From DAOTVS01 sp034436375 (GTDB lineage Bacteria > Chloroflexota > Anaerolineae > SpSt-313): a DNA stretch of 24,249 nucleotides. Shown one piece after another: positions 6,934-13,312 of the stretch; position 1 is the first letter of the stretch; every line of letters begins with the position of its first letter. The stretch lies in assembly GCA_034436375.1 (NCBI GenBank), contig DAOTVS010000036.1, positions 1 through 24,249 on the forward strand. The letters are read 5' to 3'. A model generated the notes under the pieces. The model made no database searches. It saw only the letters and a program-made list of their open reading frames with translations, and was not told the DNA's origin. The position numbers and the translations under genes are program-made.

Positions 6934-6962
6934 CCGCAATCCCCAGCTTGCTGGGATTGCGG
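6934..6962. repeat. Hairpin between gmhB-like and hddA-like genes
   Basis: CCGCAATCCCCAGC (6934-6947) pairs with GCTGGGATTGCGG (6950-6962), leaving one bulged C and a 2-base TT loop that would open by a pair or two. It starts 9 bases after the phosphatase stop. No T-run follows, so it may stabilise the upstream message or attenuate rather than end transcription. Confidence 0.5.
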
Positions 6963-6971
6963 ATGGCTGCG

Positions 6972-7547
6972 TTAGCGAGTTGTGATTCGGTAGGACTCGA
7001 TTCGGTCGAGAATCAGCTTGACCGCCGCCGGTAGATCGTCCACGACGGGGCAGGTGCCCAGGCCAAGGGCGGGCAGGCGGGCCTCCTGCGTGCGCCCACG
7101 GCCGGTGCGCACCAGGATGCCGCGCACGCCGGCAGCCCGGGCAGCCTGCAGGTCCGTAGCGGCGTCACCTACCGCCCAGGAGCGGCTCAGATCGAGCGCC
7201 AGCTCCTGGGCGGCCTGCAGCAGCAGGCCCGGGGCAGGCTTGCGGCAGGCGCAACCGGCCTCAGGGGCGTGGGGGCACAGGTAGCTGCCATCGATGCGCC
7301 CCCCGGCTGCACGCACCGTCTCGATCACCCGCGCGTTAATCGCCTGGGCCTGCGCCAGGGTAATGATCCCCCGCCCCACCGCCGACTGGTTCGTAAAGAG
7401 CACCACCGCCAGGGGCGAGCATGCCAGCTCTTGCAACGCCAGCAGTGCCCCGGGGATAAAACTCACCTCGTCCCAGCTCTTCACATAGTCGGCGCGGTTC
7501 TCGATAATGACGCCGTCACGATCCAGGAAGGCAGCCAGCCGCTTCAA
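6972..7547 (-). CDS. gmhB: D-glycero-D-manno-heptose 1,7-bisphosphate 7-phosphatase-like HAD enzyme
   Basis: This HAD-superfamily phosphatase should remove the C7 phosphate from heptose 1,7-bisphosphate. In the 191-residue version the catalytic aspartates are D9 and D11 (FLDRDG). TNQSAVGRG (52-60) is motif II, K103 lies in CRKPAPG, and GDAATD (127-132) is motif IV. The GmhB-type zinc site is visible as C91, H93, C99 and C101. The histidinol-phosphatase domain of HisB shares this layout, but the adjacent HddA-like kinase favours the heptose role. The start is uncertain: I prefer TTG 7547 with GGTGAG 7 bases upstream; GTG 7559 is also possible. It is the first gene of the operon and follows a long leader. 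Confidence 0.87.
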   Translation of the reverse strand: MKRLAAFLDRDGVIIENRADYVKSWDEVSFIPGALLALQELACSPLAVVLFTNQSAVGRGIITLAQAQAINARVIETVRAAGGRIDGSYLCPHAPEAGCACRKPAPGLLLQAAQELALDLSRSWAVGDAATDLQAARAAGVRGILVRTGRGRTQEARLPALGLGTCPVVDDLPAAVKLILDRIESYRITTR

Positions 7548-7768
7548 AGTGTCTCTCACCGCCTCCAGGGCGTCGAGCACCCGCTTGCGCGGGCACAGGC
7601 ATCCCGGCACAGAGGATATGTGTGGGGTCTGTGCCGGGCCCGAGCTGGAAACAGGATCCGGCCACCGGGTTGGGAATGTGGTACAGGAGGCCATCCTTTG
7701 GCGGCACCGCCCGGTGATGAAAGGTGACGCCGTTCCCCACCCGCCGGGTATCCCGATGGCCTTTCACA
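7548..7768 (-). promoter_or_regulatory. Long, possibly structured 5' leader of the heptose/threonine operon
   Basis: The minus-strand transcript predicted to begin near 7768 has about 220 nt before the first gene. It can form an 8-bp closing stem (7755-7762 with 7688-7695) around a region with smaller hairpins. An 11-bp perfect hairpin follows (CCCGGCACAGA, 7603-7613 with 7628-7638, 14-nt loop), then a 5-bp stem with a GCAA tetraloop in the RNA (7580-7593). I see no convincing protein in it and match no known riboswitch by eye. A cis-regulatory RNA is inferred, not shown. Confidence 0.4.
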
Positions 7769-7774
7769 TGAGCG

Positions 7775-7803
7775 ATTATACTCGTGAAAAGAGGGCCTGC
7801 CAA
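7775..7803 (-). promoter_or_regulatory. Strong sigma70-type promoter for the gmhB-hddA-thrC operon
   Basis: On the minus strand TTGGCA (7803-7798) and a perfect TATAAT (7780-7775) are exactly 17 bp apart. Transcription would begin near 7768 and run through the heptose and threonine genes. Confidence 0.75.
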
Positions 7804-7822
7804 AGACAATCACTCTTCTTCT

Positions 7823-7851
7823 TTGCCGCCCTTTGTTCCCTGTAGTACAAT
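7823..7851 (+). promoter_or_regulatory. Promoter of the aspartate kinase gene
   Basis: TTGCCG (7823-7828) and TACAAT (7846-7851) are 17 bp apart, divergent from the promoter at 7775-7803. The leader of about 110 nt to the ATG at 7968 is very GC-rich and includes the palindrome GCGGCCGGCCGC; I see no leader peptide or known riboswitch in it. Confidence 0.6.
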
Positions 7852-7967
7852 GCAGGTACAGGCAGCACTGGAGGGACCTTGCCGCGGCCGGCCGCCCCTC
7901 GCTGCATCAGGGGGACCCCCGCGGGCGACGGCGCCCTTGGATACGATGAGTTCAGGAGGGCACCGTC

Positions 7968-9386
7968 ATGATCACCTGCAAATTTGGCGGCAGCTCCGTC
8001 GGCGATGGCCGGCGGATTCAGGATGTGGCGCGTATTGTGGCCGCGACCAACGGCCGGTACGGGGTGGGGCCGGTGGTGGTTTCGGCCATGTCGGGCGTGA
8101 CCGATAAGCTCGTGGAGGCGGCGACCCGGGCGGCGGCGGGCGAGGGTGACCTGTTCCCGGCGACGGCCGAGGCCCTCTGGGCGCAGCATCAAGAGGCGGC
8201 GGAGATCTGCCTGGCGGATGCGGAGCGGCGGGCGCAGGCGCTAGCGGCGATCCGTCGGCATCTCGATACCCTGGTTTCGCTGTGCCGATCCATCTATGTG
8301 CTGGGCGAGTGCACCCCCCGGGCGCTGGATCTCGTTTCGGGGCTGGGCGAGCGCATGAGCATTCACCTGGTCGCGGGCGCCCTGCAGGAGATTGGCTGCC
8401 CGGCCGAGGCCGTGGAGGCGACCTCGTGTGTGGTCACCAGTGATCGCTTTGGCGCCGCCGAGCCTCTGTGGGAGGATACGCGCCGCTGTACGCGCGAACG
8501 GCTGCTGCCCCTGCTGGCCAAGGGCATTACGCCGGTGGTGACGGGGTTCATCGGCGCCACGAAGGCGGGCGTGCCCACCACTTTGGGGCGCGGCGGCTCA
8601 GACTATTCGGGCGCCATCGTGGGCAGCGCCCTGGACGCGAAAGAGATCTGGATCTGGACCGATGTCAACGGCGTCATGACCGCCGACCCGCGCATTGTGC
8701 CCGAGGCGCGCACACTGCCGGAGATCAGTTACCTGGAGGCGGCAGAGCTTTCCTACTTTGGCGCCAAGGTGCTGCACCCCAAGACGGTGCGCCCCGCTAT
8801 CGAGCGCGCCATTCCGGTGCGCATCAAGAACACCTTCGAGCCGGAGCACCCGGGGACGCTGATCGTCTCGCAGCCCAAGCCTTCGACCCATGCGGTCAAG
8901 GCGATCACAGCTATCCGCAACCTGAGCATGATCACGGTTGAAGGGCGCGGCATGATGGGTGTGCCGGGTATCGCCGCCAAGGTCTTTACCGCGGTAGCAC
9001 GGGCCCAGGTGAGCGTGTTGATGATTTCTCAGTCCTCCTCAGAGCAGAATATCTGCCTGGTCATCCCCCAGGAGGCGACGGCGCGCGCCCTCTCGGCCTT
9101 GCAGGCCAACCTGGCGCCCGAGCTGGGTGAGCACGATATCGAGCGGGTCGATGCCCTATCGCCCGTGGCTATTGTGGCAATCGTGGGGGCGGGCATGCGC
9201 GGCACGCCGGGCGTGTCGGGCCGGGCGTTCACGGCGCTGGGGCGAGCCGGAATCAACATTATCGCCATCGCCCAGGGGTCTTCGGAGTATAACATCTCCT
9301 TCTGCGTGGACCAGGATCGCATGGCCGAGGCGGTGCGCCTGATCCACGCCGAGTTCGACCTGGGCACGCCGAACGGCCACTCGTGA
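7968..9386 (+). CDS. lysC: Aspartate kinase with two ACT domains
   Basis: The enzyme phosphorylates L-aspartate, the first step towards lysine, threonine and methionine. The 472-residue protein has KFGGSSVG (5-12), the TLGRGGSDYSGA loop (205-216), WTDVNGVMTADPR (about 230-242) and two C-terminal ACT domains (about 318-385 and 399-465) with SSSEQNI and GSSEYNI. The ACT region resembles that of ThrA-type aspartate kinase-homoserine dehydrogenases, but the dehydrogenase domain is absent and the protein ends in TPNGHS. Feedback inhibition by threonine is therefore a plausible inference. AGGAGG lies 8 bases before ATG 7968. Threonine synthase is encoded in the divergent operon. Its stop codon lies in the outer repeat of a palindromic element. 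Confidence 0.95.
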   Translation: MITCKFGGSSVGDGRRIQDVARIVAATNGRYGVGPVVVSAMSGVTDKLVEAATRAAAGEGDLFPATAEALWAQHQEAAEICLADAERRAQALAAIRRHLDTLVSLCRSIYVLGECTPRALDLVSGLGERMSIHLVAGALQEIGCPAEAVEATSCVVTSDRFGAAEPLWEDTRRCTRERLLPLLAKGITPVVTGFIGATKAGVPTTLGRGGSDYSGAIVGSALDAKEIWIWTDVNGVMTADPRIVPEARTLPEISYLEAAELSYFGAKVLHPKTVRPAIERAIPVRIKNTFEPEHPGTLIVSQPKPSTHAVKAITAIRNLSMITVEGRGMMGVPGIAAKVFTAVARAQVSVLMISQSSSEQNICLVIPQEATARALSALQANLAPELGEHDIERVDALSPVAIVAIVGAGMRGTPGVSGRAFTALGRAGINIIAIAQGSSEYNISFCVDQDRMAEAVRLIHAEFDLGTPNGHS

Positions 9387-9587
9387 TGCGTAACGCGTGA
9401 CGTAATAAGTAAACCGTAATAGGTAAAAGGTCACCAAGCGGCAAAGTATGCTTTGCCTCATGGCGGAGCTCCCATTGCCTTTGGGAGAATCCCCTTGGCG
9501 ACACCTGTGCAAAGCATGAGCACACCGAAATAGCAGCCTTACTTATTACGGTTTACTTATTACGCTCCATGCAACCTCACGCATCAC
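9383..9587. repeat. Long palindromic intergenic element, MITE-like
   Basis: A 26-bp arm at 9401-9426 is the reverse complement of 9539-9564 with one mismatch; each arm is itself a near-duplicate of a 13-bp unit (CGTAATAAGTAAA). An outer inverted pair, GTGATGCGT (9383-9391) and ACGCATCAC (9579-9587), frames it. The ~110-bp core holds smaller hairpins: GGCAAAG-TATG-CTTTGCC, CTCCCA...TGGGAG and GTGC...GCAC. No coding frame is evident. The left end overlaps the lysC stop codon. The layout fits a non-autonomous mobile palindrome, but a folded RNA or terminator is also possible. Confidence 0.6.
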
Positions 9588-9617
9588 GTGTCACCTTCAT
9601 AGAAGGAGCATGAGCAC

Positions 9618-9977
9618 ATGTCTCCCCTTGCCTTTCTTTTTGCCTCCATTGCTTTGAGTGTGTTGGGGCAGTTCCTGATGAAGAGCGGCATGACGCAGGT
9701 GGGGCCGCTGGATGGGGTGGCGCCGGGCGCCGTCATCCGCATGTTCACCAACCTGCGGGTGCTGCTGGGCTTTGTGACGTATGGCCTGTCGTCGCTGCTC
9801 TACCTGACGGCCATCTCCAAGCTCGATCTGAGTGTGGCCTACCCGATGCTGGGGTTGGGTTACGTAGCGGTCGTTCTGGTCTCGTGGCTTTTCCTGCGCG
9901 AGCCGGTGACCGCCCTGCGCTGGGTGGGGGTGGCGCTGATCATCAGCGGGGTGTGGCTGGTAGGACGGGGCGCGTGA
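9618..9977 (+). CDS. Small EamA/SMR-type membrane transporter
   Basis: The 119-residue protein has four hydrophobic helices, the size and layout of small multidrug resistance (SMR) and ArnE-like proteins of the drug/metabolite transporter superfamily. The end VALRWVGVALIISGVWLVG-like stretch (here ALRWVGVALIISGVWLVGRG) is typical of the last EamA helix. The stretch SVAYPMLGLGYVAV resembles the conserved motif of this group. A single copy of this size normally works as a dimer. AAGGAG lies 9 bases before ATG 9618; another ATG at 9610 is out of frame. Its stop overlaps the next start by 4 bases, so it is probably translated with the PHP gene. The substrate cannot be told; a lipid-linked sugar flippase or exporter is possible. 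Confidence 0.8.
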   Translation: MSPLAFLFASIALSVLGQFLMKSGMTQVGPLDGVAPGAVIRMFTNLRVLLGFVTYGLSSLLYLTAISKLDLSVAYPMLGLGYVAVVLVSWLFLREPVTALRWVGVALIISGVWLVGRGA

Positions 9978-10777
9978 GCGTGGCCTTGCTCTTTGACGAT
10001 CACATGCACTCACGATGCTCCAGCGACGGCTGCGAGACGGTCACGGCGCTCTGCCGGGCCGCCCTCGCGCGTGGGCTGGCCGGGGTCTGTATCACCGATC
10101 ATTTCGATACGGACCCGCACGATTTCGGCTATGGCACCTATGATTTCGACCGTGTGCTGCTGGAGGTGGAGGAAGCGCGGCGCCTCTATGGCGACCGGCT
10201 CGCGATCCGTATAGGGGCTGAGGTCTGTTTCCAGGCCGAGTTCACCCCCCGGGTTGCCGCCTTTTTGCGCGCCTGCCCGCTGGACTTTTGCCTGGGTTCG
10301 GCGCATTATGTGCGGCGCGAGTTTGTGGATGAGGCCTATTTCACCCGGCGCAGCCCTCACGAGGCCTATGAGGGCTACCTGGATATGGTCGAGGATGTGG
10401 TGCGGAGCGGGCTTTTCGATGCGCTGGGGCACCTGGACCTGGCCAAGCGCTACGGCACCCCGGTGTGCGGCCCCTTTGACCCCGGGCCCCATTGGGAGCA
10501 CATCGAGCGCATCCTGCGGCGGTTGGTGCAGCAGGGGATGGCCCTGGAGGTCAACACGTCGGGCTGGCGGCAGGCGCCCGGCGAGCCCTTTCCCGGTGAG
10601 CGCATCCTACGCCGCTACGTCGAGCTGGGGGGAGAGCGCGTCACCATCGGGTCCGACGCGCACCGGGCTGCCGACGTCGGTTGCGATGTGGCGCGGGCCT
10701 GTGGCCTGGCGCGGCGGGTGGGGCTCAAGCATATCACGCGCTATCGCCAGCGCGAAGCAGAGACCTTTCCACTATAA
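9974..10777 (+). CDS. PHP-domain phosphatase, histidinol-phosphatase-like
   Basis: The 267-residue protein carries the four metal-binding motifs of the PHP family. These are H10/H12 in DDHMHS, D42/H43 in CITDHFD, an E in RIGAEVCF and H in LGSAHY, with DALGHLDL and the final GSDAH. The layout fits HisK-type histidinol-phosphate phosphatases, which form histidinol in histidine synthesis using several metal ions. The start is GTG 9974, overlapping the upstream stop as GTGA; a plausible purine-rich site (GGACGGGG) precedes it. No other his genes are seen nearby, so a different phosphoester substrate cannot be excluded. Confidence 0.85.
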   Translation: MSVALLFDDHMHSRCSSDGCETVTALCRAALARGLAGVCITDHFDTDPHDFGYGTYDFDRVLLEVEEARRLYGDRLAIRIGAEVCFQAEFTPRVAAFLRACPLDFCLGSAHYVRREFVDEAYFTRRSPHEAYEGYLDMVEDVVRSGLFDALGHLDLAKRYGTPVCGPFDPGPHWEHIERILRRLVQQGMALEVNTSGWRQAPGEPFPGERILRRYVELGGERVTIGSDAHRAADVGCDVARACGLARRVGLKHITRYRQREAETFPL

Positions 10778-10859
10778 TGTATTGTGTTGGCTCATGACCC
10801 CATGGCCTGCTATCAGCGTGCGCTCCGCTTAGCAGCAGTGATTTGCGAGGTGGTAAGCT

Positions 10860-10979
10860 ATGCCCAAGATCGATCTGATCAAGCGGATGGCGCCCCTCTA
10901 CAGCATCTTCACGGGCCCGGCCTTATCCCAGAGGGTGTGGGTCTGTGGGGCGGCCGCCCCCCAGCCCCACACCGTATAG
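10860..10979 (+). pseudogene. Short frame, possible 5' fragment of a decayed gene
   Basis: ATG 10860 is preceded by GAGGTGG at 6 bases, a good ribosome binding site. The 39-codon frame opens MPKIDLIKRMAPLYS, which resembles the first residues of GyrI-like small-molecule-binding proteins as I recall them. It loses that character after about residue 16, running into the GC-rich hairpin at 10934. A broken gene is more likely than a functional small protein, but I cannot be sure. Confidence 0.3.
10934..10973. repeat. Nested GC-rich hairpin
   Basis: GGTGTGGG (10934-10941) pairs with CCCCACACC (10965-10973) around an inner perfect 14-base palindrome GGGGCGGCCGCCCC (10947-10960). It could be a terminator for the PHP operon or the scar that broke the frame at 10860. 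No T-run follows. Confidence 0.5.
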
Positions 10980-11124
10980 AAGGCCTGTTCCGGCCGCGCG
11001 CGGAGCTCGATGCCCGGAAGCTGAAGGGCGTTTTCATCGTGCGTTGCGCCTCATTGGATATCGGGACTGGCTTGTAGTGAGCGCCGTTCACTCTCGATGC
11101 GATCGCCCATGGTGGGAACGCGCA

Positions 11125-11155
11125 GGGTCTCTCACCCTGCAGGAGTGAGGGACCC
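11125..11155. repeat. Hairpin upstream of the Nudix gene
   Basis: GGGTCTCTCAC (11125-11135) and GTGAGGGACCC (11145-11155) form an 11-bp stem with one G-U type mismatch and a 9-base loop. It lies about 75 bases before the Nudix start and ahead of the candidate -10 site, so it may terminate upstream transcription. Its function is not proven. Confidence 0.45.
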
Positions 11156-11190
11156 CCAGGCAGCCGCCAGCGGCGCTTTGGCACTGAGAA

Positions 11191-11199
11191 TGCTATACA
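11191..11199 (+). promoter_or_regulatory. Possible extended -10 promoter for the Nudix-led gene run
   Basis: TGCTATACA (TG at 11191, TATACA 11194-11199) fits an extended -10 element. No good -35 is present. Transcription would start about 25 bases before ATG 11232. Confidence 0.3.
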
Positions 11200-11231
11200 C
11201 GTCAGGATGTCCTGTGGTAGAGGAGAATGCT

Positions 11232-11849
11232 ATGCAACCACAATGGCTGGCCTGGGCGCAAAAGCTGCAGGCGCTGGCACAGAGTGGCCTGGCGTACAGT
11301 CAGAATGCCTACGACACTGAACGCTATGAGGCGATCCGCGATATCGCGGCGGAGATGGTGGCCGGCTGCACCGGTGTGGACCCGGCATTCGTGCGCCAGA
11401 TCTTTGGCGCCCAGGTGGGCTATGCCACGCCCAAGGTGGATGTGCGCGGCGTCATCTTCCGCGACGGCCGGGTGCTGCTGGTGCGGGAGCGCCAGGATGG
11501 GCTCTGGACGCTGCCGGGCGGTTGGGCGGATGTGAACGAATCGCCGGCCGAGGCGACCGAGCGCGAAGTCTATGAGGAGTCGGGCTACAGCGCCCGGGCG
11601 ACGCGCCTGCTGGCGCTCTATGACCGCAACAAGCACGGCCATCCGCCGTATCTCTTTCCCATCTACAAGCTCTTTATGCAGTGCGAGATCACCGGTGGCG
11701 CACCTGCACAGAGCGTCGAGACGGCAGAGGTCGATTTCTTCCCCGTGGATGCGCTGCCCGAGCTCTCCGTTACGCGAGTGACGGCCACGGAGATCGAGCG
11801 CCTGTACGAATTGACAGAGCACCCGGATTGGCCGGCAGACTTTGATTAG
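11232..11849 (+). CDS. Nudix hydrolase with N-terminal helical domain
   Basis: The 205-residue protein has a helical N-terminal domain (about residues 1-62) of the kind found in Nudix_N_2 proteins, then a Nudix fold. The Nudix box runs from G97 to Y119 (GWADVNESPAEATE, then REVYEESGY) and keeps the metal-binding glutamates E112, E115 and E116. Relatives hydrolyse ADP-ribose or other nucleoside diphosphates linked to another moiety, with Mg2+ or Mn2+. ATG 11232 has AGGAG 6 bases upstream; a nearer ATG at 11227 is out of frame. It is the first gene of a plus-strand run of four metabolic genes. The precise substrate is unknown, with ADP-ribose the likeliest guess. Confidence 0.88.
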   Translation: MQPQWLAWAQKLQALAQSGLAYSQNAYDTERYEAIRDIAAEMVAGCTGVDPAFVRQIFGAQVGYATPKVDVRGVIFRDGRVLLVRERQDGLWTLPGGWADVNESPAEATEREVYEESGYSARATRLLALYDRNKHGHPPYLFPIYKLFMQCEITGGAPAQSVETAEVDFFPVDALPELSVTRVTATEIERLYELTEHPDWPADFD

Positions 11850-11869
11850 AGGAGTAATGCTGGCTTGGT

Positions 11870-12697
11870 ATGGAGGAGGTTCGATTCCGCTGGCTGGGGG
11901 TAGCCGGCATCGAGTTGACGGTGGAGGGCGAGATCCTGGCCATCGACCCTTTTTTCTCACGCATTCCCTGGTGGCGGGTCTGGATCGACCCGATCCATGG
12001 CGATCGTGCGCTGGTGGCCGAGCATCTGCCGCACTGCGATGTGGTGCTGGTGACGCACAGCCATTATGACCACGTGCTGGATGTGCCCGATGTGGTGCGC
12101 AACTCCGGCGCCCTGGTGCTCGGCTCGCGCAACACTTGCCGGGTCTTGGAGGGGGCAGAGATCCCCAGCCTGCGCTACCAGGAGGTGCATGTTGGGGATG
12201 ACATGGGGCTCGGCCGCTTTGCGGTGACGGTGCTGCCCGGCTCTCACATCACTGTGGCGGGGCGCCCCCTGCTGACCGGCGACTTGCCCAACTGGCCCGT
12301 TTCGGCTTTTGGCGCGCAGGATTACCGCATGGACGCGTGCTACAGTTACCTCATCACGGCCGGAGGTCTGCGCATGTTGGACTGGGCCAGCACCAGTGTG
12401 GAAGGGGCGGAGCGGGCCGACGTGCTCTGGGTGGGGGCGCCAGCGCCGGAGGCGCATTACCGCGAGCTGGCGCAGGTGGTGCAGCCAAAGGTCATCATCC
12501 CCATCCACTGGGATGACTTTTTCCGGCCGCTCTCCCGGCCATTGCGGCCCTTTTTCCGGCCGCCGCAGCCGCGCTGGCCGCCTTTGGGGCGCCTCGACAT
12601 AGCGGAGCTGCAGCGAATGCTCGAGCGAGCGGCGCCGGGGGCGCGCGTGTTGGTGCCCGAGATCTTTGCGGAGTACGACCTGGCGACGCTCTTGTAA
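11870..12697 (+). CDS. Metallo-beta-lactamase-fold hydrolase, UlaG-like
   Basis: The 275-residue protein has the metallo-beta-lactamase fold signature THSHYDHV (H63, H65, D67, H68), followed by PGSH, MLDWAST and PIHWDDFF as later metal-site motifs. The start with FRWLGVAGIELTVEGEILAIDPFF is typical of UlaG-like metal-dependent hydrolases. Two metal ions and a hydrolytic reaction are expected, but the substrate is unknown. The start is less certain than usual. ATG 11870 has no close ribosome binding site, while GAGGAG precedes an out-of-frame ATG at 11857. No better in-frame start exists, so initiation may depend on coupling with the Nudix gene 20 bases upstream. Confidence 0.85.
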   Translation: MEEVRFRWLGVAGIELTVEGEILAIDPFFSRIPWWRVWIDPIHGDRALVAEHLPHCDVVLVTHSHYDHVLDVPDVVRNSGALVLGSRNTCRVLEGAEIPSLRYQEVHVGDDMGLGRFAVTVLPGSHITVAGRPLLTGDLPNWPVSAFGAQDYRMDACYSYLITAGGLRMLDWASTSVEGAERADVLWVGAPAPEAHYRELAQVVQPKVIIPIHWDDFFRPLSRPLRPFFRPPQPRWPPLGRLDIAELQRMLERAAPGARVLVPEIFAEYDLATLL

Positions 12698-12733
12698 CGG
12701 TAACCCTATGGGTTCAGATAGCGAGTTCAGATC

Positions 12734-13309
12734 ATGAGTGAAACCGAGAGACACTATCATCACCTGGGCCGCACCCCTGCCGGGATGCTGGACCCGCAAA
12801 TGCTGTTGCCGGCCATTGGCCTGCAGCCGGGCGAGACGCTGTTGGATGCGGGGGCCGGGGAGGGGAATCAGGCCCTGCCGGCCGCCCGCATCGCGGGGCG
12901 CGTCTATGCGGTCGATGTGCAGCCGGAGCGGGTCGCGACCCTGGAAGCGCGGGCACAGGAACAGGGGTTGACCAATGTACAGGCCATCGCCGCCGACCTG
13001 GCCGGCCCCATACCCCTGCCGGCGGCATCCATCGACCGCGGCCTGATGACCAATGTGCTGCACGAGCTGACCGAGAACGGCGTCGCCGAGGGCGCCCTCA
13101 GGGAGATGGCGCGGCTGCTCCGCCCCGGCGGCGTGCTGGCTATCGTCGATTTCCGGCCGGAGCTGGATTCACGCCCCGGCCCGCCGCAGGCGGTGCGGGT
13201 GGCGCCCGGGCGGGCGGCGGAACTGGCCCGCCCGTACGGCTTTCGTGAGGAGAGCCGGAAGGAGCTGGGCAGCTATCACTACGTCCTGCTCTTGCGCAAG
13301 GAGGGCTGA
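12734..13309 (+). CDS. Class I SAM-dependent methyltransferase
   Basis: The 191-residue protein has SAM-binding motif I LLDAGAGEG (37-45), an acidic strand end YAVDVQPERV (motif II), IAADL (motif III region) and a LLRPGGVLAIVDF stretch typical of UbiE-like methyltransferases. No extra domain is present, so the substrate is unknown. The upstream 36-bp gap holds a short direct repeat, GTTCAGAT at 12712-12719 and 12725-12732, and no strong ribosome binding site precedes ATG 12734. Its last codons contain the AGGAGG that serves the next gene, whose start lies 3 bases after its stop, so the two are coupled. Confidence 0.85.
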   Translation: MSETERHYHHLGRTPAGMLDPQMLLPAIGLQPGETLLDAGAGEGNQALPAARIAGRVYAVDVQPERVATLEARAQEQGLTNVQAIAADLAGPIPLPAASIDRGLMTNVLHELTENGVAEGALREMARLLRPGGVLAIVDFRPELDSRPGPPQAVRVAPGRAAELARPYGFREESRKELGSYHYVLLLRKEG

Positions 13310-13312
13310 GCT

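Larger units (their letters stand above)
10778..11231. other. Gene-poor stretch with hairpins and a decayed small gene
   Basis: This 454-bp gap contains no convincing complete gene. It holds a short frame with a good ribosome binding site (10860-10979), a GC-rich nested hairpin (10934-10973), a second hairpin (11125-11155) and a possible promoter before the Nudix gene. A TATAAT-like site lies at 10773-10778 across the preceding stop codon, without a clear -35. The rest shows nothing I recognise. Confidence 0.5.

Noticed and set aside
6850..6939. N-terminal extension of the hddA-like gene from ATG 6939
   Set aside because: The extra 30 codons translate the dispersed GCAGATGAAC-type repeat, and the family begins at the TTG with a good ribosome binding site.
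5842..6975. Plus-strand open frame opposite the hddA-like gene
   Set aside because: It is the complement of a clear GHMP kinase gene and shows no family motif.
7560..7694. N-terminal extension of the gmhB-like gene to ATG 7694
   Set aside because: The extra residues have no family match and lie in the hairpin-rich leader; GmhB proteins start just before the FLDRDG motif.
7852..7967. Leader peptide or attenuator before aspartate kinase
   Set aside because: The frame opening at ATG 7851 shows no run of Thr or Lys codons and does not end before the gene; no known riboswitch pattern was seen.
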